From assembly GCF_030915385.1 (NCBI RefSeq), contig NZ_CP133268.1, forward strand, positions 3,260,001 through 3,324,000: a DNA stretch of 64,000 nucleotides, written 5' to 3'. Of the stretch, positions 1 through 8,472 are shown one piece after another. The first letter of the stretch is position 1. Each line of letters starts with the position of its first letter. The notes beneath the pieces were generated by a model, which was not told the DNA's origin, did not search any database, and worked only from the letters and a program-made list of their open reading frames with translations. The translations under genes and the position numbers were made by a program. The stretch comes from Neobacillus sp. PS3-12 (lineage in GTDB: Bacteria > Bacillota > Bacilli > Bacillales > Cytobacillaceae).

Positions 1-1
1 T

Positions 2-370
2 GTAGCAATAATCGTGACTGATATGGAGAAAGCGATTTCTTACTATTCCAATATGTTCGGTTTTACCCTTCGAACACGCAGGCAGAATAATAGTAGAGAA
101 ATGGCATTTTTAAAACTTGACCAACAACCTGGATTTGAAATTGAATTAATTCGAGATCTTGTTTTGCAAGATGAATATTTTGAAAGGGGAATTGTTAATC
201 ATCTTGCTTTTACTGTTGATAATATCGAAGATGCTGTTCATTTTTATAACGAAAAAGGGATATCCTTTAATTCTGAAACTTATAACATTGCAAATGACGG
301 GACAAAAACAATATTCTTTTATGGTCCCAATCGTGAATTATTACAACTTGTAGAACGTGAAAAATTGTAG
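2..370 (+). CDS. VOC (glyoxalase/bleomycin-resistance fold) family protein, 5' truncated
   Basis: The frame is already open at base 2 (V-A-I-I-V-T-D-M-E), so the GTG at 14 is internal and the real start lies left of the window. The 122 visible residues form a vicinal-oxygen-chelate module: the TDMEKAISYYSNMFGF helix-strand that opens such domains, an E-I-E-L-I strand, an H-L-A-F-T-V strand with a typical metal-ligand His, and a C-terminal G-P-N-R-E-L-L-Q-L-V strand. Members are metal-dependent lyases, dioxygenases or antibiotic-binding proteins; the substrate cannot be told from this fragment. It sits about 260 bp upstream of an unrelated lyase gene with its own promoter, so it is probably the end of a separate transcription unit. 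Confidence 0.85.
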   Translation, partial: VAIIVTDMEKAISYYSNMFGFTLRTRRQNNSREMAFLKLDQQPGFEIELIRDLVLQDEYFERGIVNHLAFTVDNIEDAVHFYNEKGISFNSETYNIANDGTKTIFFYGPNRELLQLVEREKL

Positions 371-410
371 CTATATTCATTTAGAGACGTTTGATCAGTA
401 ACTGAGTTTT

Positions 411-430
411 AATAGTAAACGTTTACTATT
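411..430. promoter_or_regulatory. Upstream LacI-type operator (site 1)
   Basis: A perfect 20-bp palindrome with core GTAAACGTTTAC (415-426). The same 12-bp core occurs at 558-569 and 587-598. It is centred 143 bp upstream of site 2, a distance that would allow looping between bound repressor dimers. The core resembles LacI-family operators with the central CG step. Confidence 0.75.
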
Positions 431-550
431 AATTTTTAAAATAAAGGCACATAATTAGCTGATTCAATTTATAGTTTGCATAAAAATAAGTGAAATTTTG
501 ATATTTTTTGATTTTAAAAGTATAAATTTTTTAATTTTTAAAAAAAAGAA

Positions 551-579
551 TTGACTAGTAAACGTTTACGTTATAAACT
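551..579 (+). promoter_or_regulatory. Sigma-A promoter of the DapA-family gene with operator site 2 in its spacer
   Basis: The -35 element TTGACT (551-556) is followed by a 17-bp spacer and a weak -10 TAAACT (574-579). The spacer is almost entirely the palindrome GTAAACGTTTAC (558-569), so a bound repressor would exclude RNA polymerase. Confidence 0.6.
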
Positions 580-586
580 TAATTAC

Positions 587-598
587 GTAAACGTTTAC
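587..598. promoter_or_regulatory. Operator site 3 at the predicted transcription start
   Basis: A third copy of GTAAACGTTTAC, centred 29 bp downstream of site 2 and overlapping or just after the predicted start point. Sites 2 and 3 flank the core promoter and fit direct repression by the LacI-family protein encoded downstream. Confidence 0.7.
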
Positions 599-632
599 TA
601 TAACTAAACAATCAACCAAGGAGGAATATATC

Positions 633-1580
633 ATGAAAAACAAACTAAAATGGAGCGGAGTATTTCCAGCAGTTCTTATACCTTTTAAGGATGATTACTC
701 AATTGATGAAGAAGGATTTCGTAAATTAGTTCGCTGGGTAGCTAGCCATGAAGGTGTTAACGGTATTGTTGTAAACGGTCATACTGGAGAAATCATGACT
801 TTACTTCCTGAAGATCGCGCTGAAGCAGTACGAATCGCTGCTGATGAATTACAAGGCCGGATTCCTGTAATTTCCGGTGTATCTGCTGAAGGAACAATCG
901 AAGCGGTCCAACATGCTCAAGCAGTTGAAAAAGCAGGTGGAGAAGGAATCCTGTTAATGCCGCCGCACTCTTGGTTACGTTTTGGCATGCAGCCTGAATC
1001 AACAGTTGAGTTTTTTAAAGATGTTGCAGCTGCGATTAACATTGGTATTGTTGTACATGAGTACCCAACTTGGACAAAGGCTTCCTATACAACAAGTCAG
1101 TTGTTAGAAATGACTGAAATTCCAAATGTAGTTGCCGTTAAAGTCGGTCAAAGGGATATGGCACAATATGAAGTTGATGTAAGGGCATTGAAAAAGCATG
1201 CCCCAGATGTTGCACTATTAACTTGCCATGACGAATACCTGCTGCCTACTTTAGTGCAAGGTATCGATGGTGCACTTGTTGGCTTTGGTTGTTTCGTACC
1301 GGATTTAATTGCAGAGTTAGTAAAACATGTTAAAAATCAAGATTTAAAAGCAGCTAACGAAGTGTATGATCGTATTTTTGAATTAAAACATGCTATTTAT
1401 AAAATGGACGAGCCTTCTTCCACATCTCATTTACGCATGAAAGAAGCAATGTATCAACGTGGATTAATCAGCAGCTCGTTGGCTAGACGTCCAGTTTTAC
1501 CTTTAAAAGAAAGTGAAGTAGAGGAAATCCGTCAAGGTTTAATAAAAGTTGGATTAATTAAAGATGAAGTAAAAGCATAG
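633..1580 (+). CDS. Dihydrodipicolinate synthase/N-acetylneuraminate lyase family protein
   Basis: A 315-residue TIM-barrel class I aldolase/dehydratase. Visible family marks are the G-H-T-G-E loop (residues 49-53, the GTTGE position of DapA), Tyr144 in H-E-Y-P-T-W (catalytic Tyr) and Lys170 in V-A-V-K-V (Schiff-base Lys). Such enzymes handle pyruvate with a range of aldehydes or sugar acids. The YPTW loop differs from housekeeping DapA, so a catabolic role on a sugar acid or keto-acid is more likely than lysine synthesis. The start is ATG after AAGGAGGA (618-625). Three identical palindromes around the promoter and a LacI-type gene downstream suggest substrate-induced expression. The exact reaction is unknown. 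Confidence 0.85.
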   Translation: MKNKLKWSGVFPAVLIPFKDDYSIDEEGFRKLVRWVASHEGVNGIVVNGHTGEIMTLLPEDRAEAVRIAADELQGRIPVISGVSAEGTIEAVQHAQAVEKAGGEGILLMPPHSWLRFGMQPESTVEFFKDVAAAINIGIVVHEYPTWTKASYTTSQLLEMTEIPNVVAVKVGQRDMAQYEVDVRALKKHAPDVALLTCHDEYLLPTLVQGIDGALVGFGCFVPDLIAELVKHVKNQDLKAANEVYDRIFELKHAIYKMDEPSSTSHLRMKEAMYQRGLISSSLARRPVLPLKESEVEEIRQGLIKVGLIKDEVKA

Positions 1581-1590
1581 AAAGTTTGCA

Positions 1591-1622
1591 GTGGTTACGG
1601 TGATTTCCGTAACCACATTTTT
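1591..1622 (+). terminator. Intrinsic terminator after the DapA-family gene
   Basis: A perfect 10-bp stem GTGGTTACGG / CCGTAACCAC with a 6-nt loop, followed by ATTTTTA. Confidence 0.85.
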
Positions 1623-1711
1623 ATAGCATTTAGGTGGGGCTTGTTTATAATATTAATTAAATCTAGATTATAATTATAAATATTTTTAGAAGACCCACGG
1701 AGGTATGCATT

Positions 1712-2719
1712 GTGACTGTAAGTATAAAGGATGTGGCACGTGCAGCTGGTGTTTCAATAGCTTCTGTATCTCGGGTATTAAGCGGCAAACCCGGAGTTGG
1801 AGCCGAGACTGCAGAGCGAATTCGTAAAGTGATTGAAGAAATGGATTATCGCCCCAATTTAGGTGCAAGGGGGCTAGTTAAACGATCAACAGGAAATATT
1901 GCCGTTGTGGTTCCGAGGGGTTCTTTTACTTTAAATAACCCGTTTTTCTCGACGATCTTAGAAGGTGTTGTACAAGGAATTGATCAAACAGACTACAACA
2001 TGTTAATGTCCTTTACTTCTTCACAACAAAAACGATTACTAGAAACCCAATCTGTAGATGGAGTTATTCTTTTTTCGCCTCGAAATGAGGAACTGAGTTT
2101 GGAATGGTTAAAAGGTATAGGATTGCCAATCGTCGTTGTTGGAAGTTATTTAGAAGAATCTCCATTTCCTTGTGTACGTCCTGATGATGAACGTGGGATA
2201 AAACAGGCAGTAGAGGCTCTTTATCAACTTGGGCATCGAAACATTGGAATCATGAATGGACCGATTAGTTCTATGCATAGTGTAAGGTGTTTGAATGGAT
2301 ACAAAAGTGCGATGTTGGAACTTGGAATGAACTATATGGAAGAAAATATCTTTGAGATGGAAGAATTTGATGTGTTCAAAGCGACAAAAGAGATGGCAGA
2401 ATTTTTAAATGAACACAGAAGAATTACTGGAGTGGTATGTTCATCGGATTATTTAGCGATGGGAGTGATTAAAGCAGCTACTATCGCTGGGATGAGGGTA
2501 CCTGAAGACTTATCGGTAGTTGGTGCCGACGATGTCCCTCTTTCAGATTTTATGACACCGTCCTTATCAACTGTTCATGTAGATTTACTTGGAATTGGAA
2601 AAAGAGCTACTTCGATTCTAATGGATTTGCTTCAAGGAAAACAAATTAGAAAAAAAGATGTAGTTTTTAAAATGAAATATATTGAGCGCGCAACAACTTC
2701 TGTTCCAAAGAATCATTAA
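1712..2719 (+). CDS. LacI-family transcriptional regulator
   Basis: A 335-residue repressor. The N-terminal helix-turn-helix is canonical (S-I-K-D-V-A-R-A-A-G-V-S, then S-V-S-R-V-L-S-G, residues about 4-28), with the hinge Y-R-P-N-L-G-A-R-G-L near residue 50. The rest is a periplasmic-binding-like effector domain, including G-A-D-D-V-P-L-S-D-F-M-T-P-S-L-S-T-V-H near the C-terminus. The GTG start at 1712 is chosen because GGAGG lies at 1700-1704. A weak -10 (TATAAT near 1669-1674) lies in the gap after the preceding terminator, so the gene has its own promoter. By position it is the likely reader of the three GTAAACGTTTAC sites upstream of the adjacent lyase. The inducer is unknown. Confidence 0.92.
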   Translation: MTVSIKDVARAAGVSIASVSRVLSGKPGVGAETAERIRKVIEEMDYRPNLGARGLVKRSTGNIAVVVPRGSFTLNNPFFSTILEGVVQGIDQTDYNMLMSFTSSQQKRLLETQSVDGVILFSPRNEELSLEWLKGIGLPIVVVGSYLEESPFPCVRPDDERGIKQAVEALYQLGHRNIGIMNGPISSMHSVRCLNGYKSAMLELGMNYMEENIFEMEEFDVFKATKEMAEFLNEHRRITGVVCSSDYLAMGVIKAATIAGMRVPEDLSVVGADDVPLSDFMTPSLSTVHVDLLGIGKRATSILMDLLQGKQIRKKDVVFKMKYIERATTSVPKNH

Positions 2720-2793
2720 ATTCAACATTCGTATATAAAAATTAGGAATTGTAAATTAAGTGTCAGTAGATGAGTTTTCTTATAAATATAAAA

Positions 2794-2836
2794 GATAAAA
2801 TCCAGGGAAAGCCACTGACTCTCCTTGGATTTTATC
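2794..2836 (-). terminator. Terminator between lacI-type gene and hcp (convergent)
   Basis: An imperfect inverted repeat GATAAAATCCAGGGA / TCTCCTTGGATTTTATC. On the minus strand it is followed by TTTTATATT, which suits the end of hcp; it may also stop the convergent regulator transcript. Confidence 0.7.
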
Positions 2837-2861
2837 CTTCGTCCAGTCGGGACCGGGCCTA

Positions 2862-4544
2862 TTATTGGACTAATGTACTTTCTTGAACTTCAATTGAGCT
2901 GTTCATGAACATGTCCATGTCGTCTTTTGTATTTGAAATGCCGCCTACACCAAAATTTTCAATTAAGAAGTTTGTTACGTTTGGTGATAAGAAAGCTGGT
3001 AATGTTGGTCCAACGTGAATATTTTTCACACCTAAATAAAGTAAAGATAAGAAAACGATAACCGCTTTTTGTTCATACCATGCGATATTGTAAGATAACG
3101 GTAATTCATTGACACTCTCTAACCCGAATGCCTCTTTCAGCTTCAATGCAGTCATGACTAAAGAGTAGGAATCGTTACATTGACCAGCATCAAGTACACG
3201 TGGAATTCCGTTGATATCACCTAAATCCAGCTTATTATATCGATACTTTGCACAACCGGCTGTTAAAATGATCGTATCTTTAGGAAGCTCTTCGGCAAAA
3301 TCTTTATAATACGTTCTGCTCTTATGGCGACCATCACAGCCAGCCATTACAAAGAATCTTTTAATATCACCGTTTTTCACAGCTTCTACAACTTGGTCAG
3401 CTACTTGAGCCACTTGATTATGCGCAAATCCACCAACAATTTCACCTTTTTCAATTTCTACTGGTGGCTGGCATTTCTTTGCATGCTCAATAATAACAGA
3501 GAAATCTTTTGAACCATCTTCATTTTTAGGAATATAGGTTACACCCTCAATAGCGGTTGCCCCAGTTGTATACATTCTTTCCTTATAAGATGCCTTTGGT
3601 GGTACAATACAGTTTGTTGTCATTAAAATTGGTCCGTTAAAGCTCTCGAATTCACGAGTTTGTTCCCACCATGCATTTCCGTAGTTACCAACAAAGTGAT
3701 CATATTTTTTGAAGGCTGGATAATAATTCGCTGGAAGCATTTCACTATGTGTATACACATCTACTCCCGTGCCTTCGGTTTGTTTTAATAACTCTTCCAT
3801 GTCTTTTAGGTCATGGCCGCTGATTAAGATACCAGGATTTTGACGTACACCAATGTTTACTTTCGTCATTTCAGGATGGCCATATGTTGATGTATTGGCT
3901 GTATCTAAAAGCTCCATGGCAGAAACGCCATACTTTCCACATTCCATTGAAAGATCAATCAGTTGTTCCATACTTACTGAATCATCTGTGATCATTGTAA
4001 GTGCTTTTTGCATAAACGAATATAGCTCTTCATTTTCATAGTTAAGATTTGCTGCATGCTCTAAATAGGCAGCCATTCCTTTCAAACCGTAGGCCACTAA
4101 CTCTCTTAATGAACGAATATCTTCATCTCTTGTAGCTAATACACTAACTTCTTGAGAAGCAGATTTTATTTCAAGCTGATCATTTGATTCACCATGCCAA
4201 GTGACAAAATCGCTATTGTTGGCTAAAGTGTACCCTGCATTTATGATTGCTGCTTTAATTTCTTCTCGTAGCTTTAATCCTTCTCTTACTGTATTAAAAA
4301 ATTCACTTTTATCCCAATTTGCATTTGTAATCGTCATAAAAAGGCCATTTACGATAAACTGATCTGTTTTCTTTTGATTAATCCCGATTTCACGAGCCAA
4401 TGTATTCACAATCGCTAATCCCTTAATCGTATAAATTAATAAATCTTGCATATTTGCCAAATCATCTTTTTTTCCACAAACTCCTGCAATTGTACAACCA
4501 GTTCCTTTTGAGGTTTCTTGACATTGATAACAAAACATACTCAT
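2862..4544 (-). CDS. hcp: Hybrid cluster protein (hydroxylamine reductase)
   Basis: A 560-residue hybrid cluster protein. The N-terminal Cys set C5-x2-C8-x8-C17-x5-C23 (M-F-C-Y-Q-C-Q-E-T and C-T-I-A-G-V-C-G-K) binds the cubane Fe-S cluster. Later motifs [10 protein letters not shown] and [10 protein letters not shown] supply hybrid 4Fe-2O-2S cluster ligands. Hcp reduces hydroxylamine in vitro and is tied to NO detoxification (high-affinity NO reductase activity in enteric bacteria), which fits a genome that also carries nitrous oxide reductase. It is cytoplasmic. No separate Hcr reductase is adjacent, as is usual in Gram-positives. I looked for a clear Fnr box (TGTGA-N6-TCACA) upstream and did not find one. 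Confidence 0.96.
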   Translation of the reverse strand: MSMFCYQCQETSKGTGCTIAGVCGKKDDLANMQDLLIYTIKGLAIVNTLAREIGINQKKTDQFIVNGLFMTITNANWDKSEFFNTVREGLKLREEIKAAIINAGYTLANNSDFVTWHGESNDQLEIKSASQEVSVLATRDEDIRSLRELVAYGLKGMAAYLEHAANLNYENEELYSFMQKALTMITDDSVSMEQLIDLSMECGKYGVSAMELLDTANTSTYGHPEMTKVNIGVRQNPGILISGHDLKDMEELLKQTEGTGVDVYTHSEMLPANYYPAFKKYDHFVGNYGNAWWEQTREFESFNGPILMTTNCIVPPKASYKERMYTTGATAIEGVTYIPKNEDGSKDFSVIIEHAKKCQPPVEIEKGEIVGGFAHNQVAQVADQVVEAVKNGDIKRFFVMAGCDGRHKSRTYYKDFAEELPKDTIILTAGCAKYRYNKLDLGDINGIPRVLDAGQCNDSYSLVMTALKLKEAFGLESVNELPLSYNIAWYEQKAVIVFLSLLYLGVKNIHVGPTLPAFLSPNVTNFLIENFGVGGISNTKDDMDMFMNSSIEVQESTLVQ

Positions 4545-4957
4545 TTAAAATTTCCTCCAGTGAATCATTTTCAATTTCTAATTCTTCTACAATAAACACT
4601 TTCTTTTATGTAGTGTGAATTATTGAATAAGTATCTAAAGTGATTATTAATATAATCAGCTTGTTTATGTCGGTATTATAAATTCATTAATTGTAAATTT
4701 GGAGTTCTTTATGAATCTGTTCACAAACAAGTCGAAAAGATTTGAATACTTCGTGACAAAAAAGACAAGTGGATGCAGTTTGTTTTCCACCGAAATTGGT
4801 GTCTTGCTGGGAGAAATTCACTTTGGCCAATACAGATTGCGTTCATGGGTAAAATTAAAAAAAGTTAAAACTACTTTGACACATTTCGGCACTTTTTGGA
4901 GACTCTAAAAGTAGTCGGTTAAAAGTCGGCAGTTCGGATACAGGAGGAAACATGTAA
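4545..4957. other. Intergenic region between divergent hcp and cupredoxin genes
   Basis: About 410 bp that must hold both promoters. A 65-codon open frame (4711-4908, + strand) begins 6 nt after a GGAG and has no recognisable domain or signal; I regard it as doubtful. I found no convincing operator or RNA structure. Confidence 0.4.
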
Positions 4958-5842
4958 ATGATTACAACAATGAAAAAAAGCATCATTTTTGTTCTATTTG
5001 TATTTGTTTTTTCAACTTTTTTGGTAGGATGTAACAACAATCAGCCGAAAACAGCAGCACCTAAAACGAAGCCTACCACTACCAAAAACAAAGATACAGC
5101 GAAAGCTGGAAATCCAAAGAGCAACACAGCTCGAAATTTGTATCTCGTTGTTGAACCGTCAGGCAAGTTAGGTCCGGATGGAAAAATGCACGATGCTTTT
5201 ATTAACGGTGATATTACCTTAACCGAAGGCAAACCAGTCACACTTCACTTCTTAAACTACGACGGGGGAACCCATACCTATACATCAGCTGATTTAGGGT
5301 TAAATGTGAAAATTAAAGGTTCAACCAAAAAAGGTACACCAATGGAAACAGCCTATACATTTACACCGGATAAAACCGGAACCTTTAACTGGTACTGTGC
5401 AGACAAGTGTGATGGTGAAAATAACCAATGGGCAATGACAAATGATGGGTATATGCGGGGAACGATTACTGTTAATAATGACAATACACAGCATGTATCC
5501 ACTGTAATTAATGCCGGATACAAGCTTGGGTCAGATGGAAAGCTGCATGATGCCTATACCCCTGGAAACATCACTGTTAGTGCGGGAAGTCCTGTAGAAT
5601 TAACCATTTATAACTTTGACGATGGTTCACATACTTTTACATCTAATGACCTTGGCGTGAATATTGCCGTCCCTGGAACGAAACAAAAAGGAACTCCAAG
5701 CCTGACAAAAGGAACTTTTACCCCATCGAAAACCGGTACTTTTAAATGGTTGTGTGCTGATCCTTGTGATGGACAAAATGGACAGTGGGCAATGACGCAC
5801 ACTAATTATATGACAGGTAATGTGACCGTCCAAAACGAATAA
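4958..5842 (+). CDS. Lipoprotein with two tandem CuA-like cupredoxin domains
   Basis: A 294-residue exported lipoprotein: hydrophobic signal peptide, lipobox L-V-G-C (Cys25), a Thr/Lys/Pro-rich tether to about residue 58, then two homologous domains (about 60-172 and 178-292). Each has a His in [TS]-H-T-[YF] (H106, H225), C-A-D-x-C-D-G (C147/C151, C266/C270) and Q-W-A-M (M160, M279). This is the cytochrome-oxidase subunit II CuA pattern with the second His ligand replaced by Gln (Q157, Q276) and two extra residues. Each domain also keeps a His-Asp-Ala unit (H78, H197). A copper-binding electron carrier or copper store on the outer membrane face is likely; the function is unproven. ATG 4958 follows AGGAGG with a 10-nt gap; ATG 4970 is an alternative. 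Confidence 0.8.
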   Translation: MITTMKKSIIFVLFVFVFSTFLVGCNNNQPKTAAPKTKPTTTKNKDTAKAGNPKSNTARNLYLVVEPSGKLGPDGKMHDAFINGDITLTEGKPVTLHFLNYDGGTHTYTSADLGLNVKIKGSTKKGTPMETAYTFTPDKTGTFNWYCADKCDGENNQWAMTNDGYMRGTITVNNDNTQHVSTVINAGYKLGSDGKLHDAYTPGNITVSAGSPVELTIYNFDDGSHTFTSNDLGVNIAVPGTKQKGTPSLTKGTFTPSKTGTFKWLCADPCDGQNGQWAMTHTNYMTGNVTVQNE

Positions 5843-5860
5843 TTTTTGTTGAAAACTATA

Positions 5861-5899
5861 AACACCTTTCATTGGTTTGCAATGAAAGGTGTTACCATT
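5861..5899 (+). terminator. Intrinsic terminator after the cupredoxin gene
   Basis: A perfect 14-bp stem AACACCTTTCATTG / CAATGAAAGGTGTT with a 5-nt loop, followed by ACCATTTTT. Confidence 0.9.
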
Positions 5900-5993
5900 T
5901 TTCAGGAAGAATAGGAGGGTATTACTGAATTAAGGAATAGTTTTGGAATGGGTGGGGAAATTTTTTTTAGGGAAAATAGGAATCTCACCACTT

Positions 5994-6026
5994 AACCCTC
6001 TAGTTACTAGAGGGTTTATTTTTTTA
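5994..6026 (+). terminator. Second intrinsic terminator, no gene immediately upstream
   Basis: AACCCTCTAG / CTAGAGGGTT with a 3-nt loop, then TATTTTTTT. It lies about 100 bp beyond the cupredoxin terminator with no gene between, so it may end a small untranslated transcript or act as a leader attenuator for the lipase gene. Confidence 0.8.
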
Positions 6027-6187
6027 AAATATAACATGTTTAAAAGGAGAAATGAATGTATGTATGGAACGATATTTAATGCTGCAATTTATTCATTTAG
6101 CCCATTTAATATGCAGCTTTCCTTGTCCATACATCTTCAACTTTTATGCATTTAATAATATAGAATACATAAAGGAGGTGATCTTTA

Positions 6188-6979
6188 ATGTCCATTTCAT
6201 TCGATAAACAAAAGGTGATCTTTTGGGGGGAATTTCTTAAAACTATCCAGTTTATGTATTCACCTGGGGTGCTAAATCCGACGCAGCCAGCAAAATTTCC
6301 AAAAGGATGGAAATTGGTCAAAAATATTAATGCCGATGTAGCAGTAGGGTCGATTGATCGAAAAGAATTCATGGGGGTTGTTGCCCAATCACTGGATGAT
6401 CCTAATAAGTTTGCTGTTGTTTTACGTGGAGTCCAGGGAATCTTGGATGTTTTAGAGGATTTCGACTTTGACATGGTCAATTTTGATTTGATTCCAAATG
6501 GCGGAAAAACAGAGCATGGATTCACAAGGTTTTACAAATCTTTCAGTTTTGTTGATCCAACAAGCGGCGTTTCAGTAAGTCTGGAAAAGTATTTAAAAGA
6601 TTTGCCCAAGACTGTTTCATTCACAGTGGCAGGGTATAGCATGGGTGGGGCATTGGCAACTTTACATGCTGTGGTCCTGGCTTATCAAAATATCCAGGTT
6701 GAAGTATACACTTTTGCCTCCCCAATGGTCGGAAATGTTGAATTCGTTAAGAGGTACAGAACTTTCATTCACAATTCTTACTTCATTGTCAATGTCCCAG
6801 ACATCATACCCAAGTTGCCTGGTGGGTTCTTTGGGTATCAGCACGTTACTGCCCCAATCCTGATTAATTCACTAAACCATCCTCAAATAAAAAAAGATAT
6901 TTTTTGTTACCATCATATTGAAGTATACCTGTATGCCCTAGGAGCGCCAAATATCAATTTAGGTACGTGCAAAGTATAA
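6188..6979 (+). CDS. Class 3 lipase-like alpha/beta hydrolase
   Basis: A 263-residue protein with the lipase-3 layout: nucleophile elbow V-A-G-Y-S-M-G-G-A-L-A (Ser151), then Y-T-F-A-S-P-M-V-G, then V-N-V-P-D-I-I-P-K-L-P (candidate catalytic Asp205), and His242/243 near the C-terminus as candidate catalytic His. Such enzymes hydrolyse acylglycerols or other esters. There is no signal peptide, so it would be intracellular or released by lysis. The start is ATG 6188 after AAGGAGGTGAT, an unusually complete anti-16S match. It stands alone between hairpins. The substrate is not predictable. Confidence 0.85.
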   Translation: MSISFDKQKVIFWGEFLKTIQFMYSPGVLNPTQPAKFPKGWKLVKNINADVAVGSIDRKEFMGVVAQSLDDPNKFAVVLRGVQGILDVLEDFDFDMVNFDLIPNGGKTEHGFTRFYKSFSFVDPTSGVSVSLEKYLKDLPKTVSFTVAGYSMGGALATLHAVVLAYQNIQVEVYTFASPMVGNVEFVKRYRTFIHNSYFIVNVPDIIPKLPGGFFGYQHVTAPILINSLNHPQIKKDIFCYHHIEVYLYALGAPNINLGTCKV

Positions 6980-7327
6980 GTTGATGTAAAAATAGACCCT
7001 ATCAAGGAGCCTCTGCGGGCATGATTATCAACTATGAAGCCAGAGATATTAAATATTCCCGATTCGACCATAACTAGCCATCATGTCCGCCTCTCCCAAT
7101 ACATTTATAAATATTCCTTGTTACATAGACTCAAAAGCCCTCAGACATTCATTTTTAAAACATGCATATTAAACATCTAACATGTTTTTTGCTTATTTCT
7201 ATCAATATATAAATACAATTTTTATAAAATAAAGCTAATTTAAAGGTTTTTTTAGTATTATTTTTTAATAGCAAGACATTTCAGCAGTTAAAACTGCTTT
7301 TGGAAAAATTCTGGAGGGACAAAAATA
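6980..7327. other. Intergenic region with a long-range inverted repeat
   Basis: About 350 bp without a gene. GCGGGCATGAT (7015-7025) pairs with ATCATGTCCGC (7080-7090), with one mismatch, across a 54-nt interval. The rest is AT-rich and ends in the ribosome-binding site of the next gene. Confidence 0.5.
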
Positions 7328-7651
7328 ATGAGATTACATCTTAAGCGATTGGCTACAGGAGCTTTTATCCTGGCTATTCTTTTAGGATCACTATGGATAA
7401 GCATTAATAATGAACAGCTGTTGAATACAATCTTGTACGTAGTATCTTTCTGCATAATTTCATACCTCATTGGCTACTTTATCTTGAAGATAAGGATAAA
7501 ATGGTGGAAGGGAAAATTGAATCTGCTAAAGAAAATGAACTTCACCAGGGCGATGAAGGATAAAAAAGATGAATCAAACAATAGCAGTAGGGCTAATTAC
7601 AGGAAAAATCGTAAATCTCAAAGAAATAGGAAGGATAATATCAAGATTTGA
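7328..7651 (+). CDS. Small membrane protein with basic, disordered tail
   Basis: A 107-residue protein, not recognised. Two hydrophobic segments (about 10-27 and 34-54) are followed by a strongly basic Lys/Arg/Asn-rich tail of about 45 residues that would face the cytoplasm. The ATG at 7328 follows GGAGGGA. It precedes a two-component system but is separated from it by a hairpin terminator, so it is probably not in that operon. Confidence 0.6.
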   Translation: MRLHLKRLATGAFILAILLGSLWISINNEQLLNTILYVVSFCIISYLIGYFILKIRIKWWKGKLNLLKKMNFTRAMKDKKDESNNSSRANYRKNRKSQRNRKDNIKI

Positions 7652-7671
7652 CTTTGAGGTATTAGTAAACT

Positions 7672-7708
7672 TTAAAACGGTAGTACTAGTAAAGTACGCC
7701 GTTTTTTG
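7672..7708 (+). terminator. Intrinsic terminator
   Basis: AAAACGG-TA-GTAC pairs with GTAC-G-CCGTTTT across a 7-nt loop, running into a T tract. Confidence 0.8.
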
Positions 7709-7794
7709 ATGACAAAAAATTATACCACTTCCCCCTTTGTCATCTACCTCATTCTTGGTTAATATATACGTATCTTAATAAGGAGTAATAGATC

Positions 7795-8472
7795 ATGAAT
7801 ACGACGATCTTAATTGCAGATGATGATGTTAATATTCGGAGAGTGACCCAGCTCTATTTAGAGAACGAGGGGTTTCGGATAAAAATTGCTTGTGATGGTA
7901 AAGAGGCACTTGACCTTTTAGAACAAGAAAAAATTGATTGTGCAGTCATTGATATCATGATGCCGTATGTGGATGGCTGGGAGCTTTGTGAGAAAATTAA
8001 AGCCTATTATGAAATTCCGGTGTTGATGTTAACAGCCAGAGCTGAATTGGATGATACGATTAAAGGTTTTAAACTGGGGACGGATGATTATCTGACGAAA
8101 CCTTTTCACCCAGCTGAGCTTGTTATGAGGGTGAAATCCTTGCTAAAAAGGTATAGGGTTGCTTTGGAACACAGCATAAATTTTAATAAAGTGCTGATCA
8201 ATAGAGATAGTTATAAAGTTCAAATTAAAGATGAGGAATTTCTATTGCCAACAAAGCAGTTTGAACTGTTGTATATGTTAGCAAGTCAACCTGGAAAAAT
8301 TTTCACCAGAGATCAATTAATTGAAAGCATCTGGGGTCTCGACTACGAAGGAGATGAAAGAACTGTAGATACCCATATTAAAAAGCTTCGGAAACAATTT
8401 AAAAATTATGAGGACATCCTCCATATATGTACGATAAGAGGGCTTGGTTATAAATTAGAGGTATTGTCATGA
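7795..8472 (+). CDS. OmpR/PhoB-type response regulator
   Basis: A 225-residue response regulator. The receiver has the acidic pair A-D-D-D (9-11), phospho-acceptor Asp53 in V-I-D-I-M-M-P, T-A-R and K-P-F (the switch Thr and Lys). The C-terminal winged helix contains E-R-T-V-D-T-H-I-K-K-L-R-K and R-G-L-G-Y-K-L. The ATG follows AAGGAG. Its stop overlaps the start of the kinase gene, so the two form a cognate pair. The regulon is unknown; the next gene on the strand is an RND exporter after a terminator, a plausible but unproven target. Confidence 0.95.
   Translation: MNTTILIADDDVNIRRVTQLYLENEGFRIKIACDGKEALDLLEQEKIDCAVIDIMMPYVDGWELCEKIKAYYEIPVLMLTARAELDDTIKGFKLGTDDYLTKPFHPAELVMRVKSLLKRYRVALEHSINFNKVLINRDSYKVQIKDEEFLLPTKQFELLYMLASQPGKIFTRDQLIESIWGLDYEGDERTVDTHIKKLRKQFKNYEDILHICTIRGLGYKLEVLS

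Noticed and set aside
4545..4690. Fnr box upstream of hcp
   Set aside because: A TGTGA half occurs near 4615 but the inverted half is missing at the right distance.
4711..4908. 65-codon open frame between hcp and the cupredoxin gene
   Set aside because: It has a weak ribosome site but no recognisable domain, signal or composition; mentioned only in the intergenic entry.
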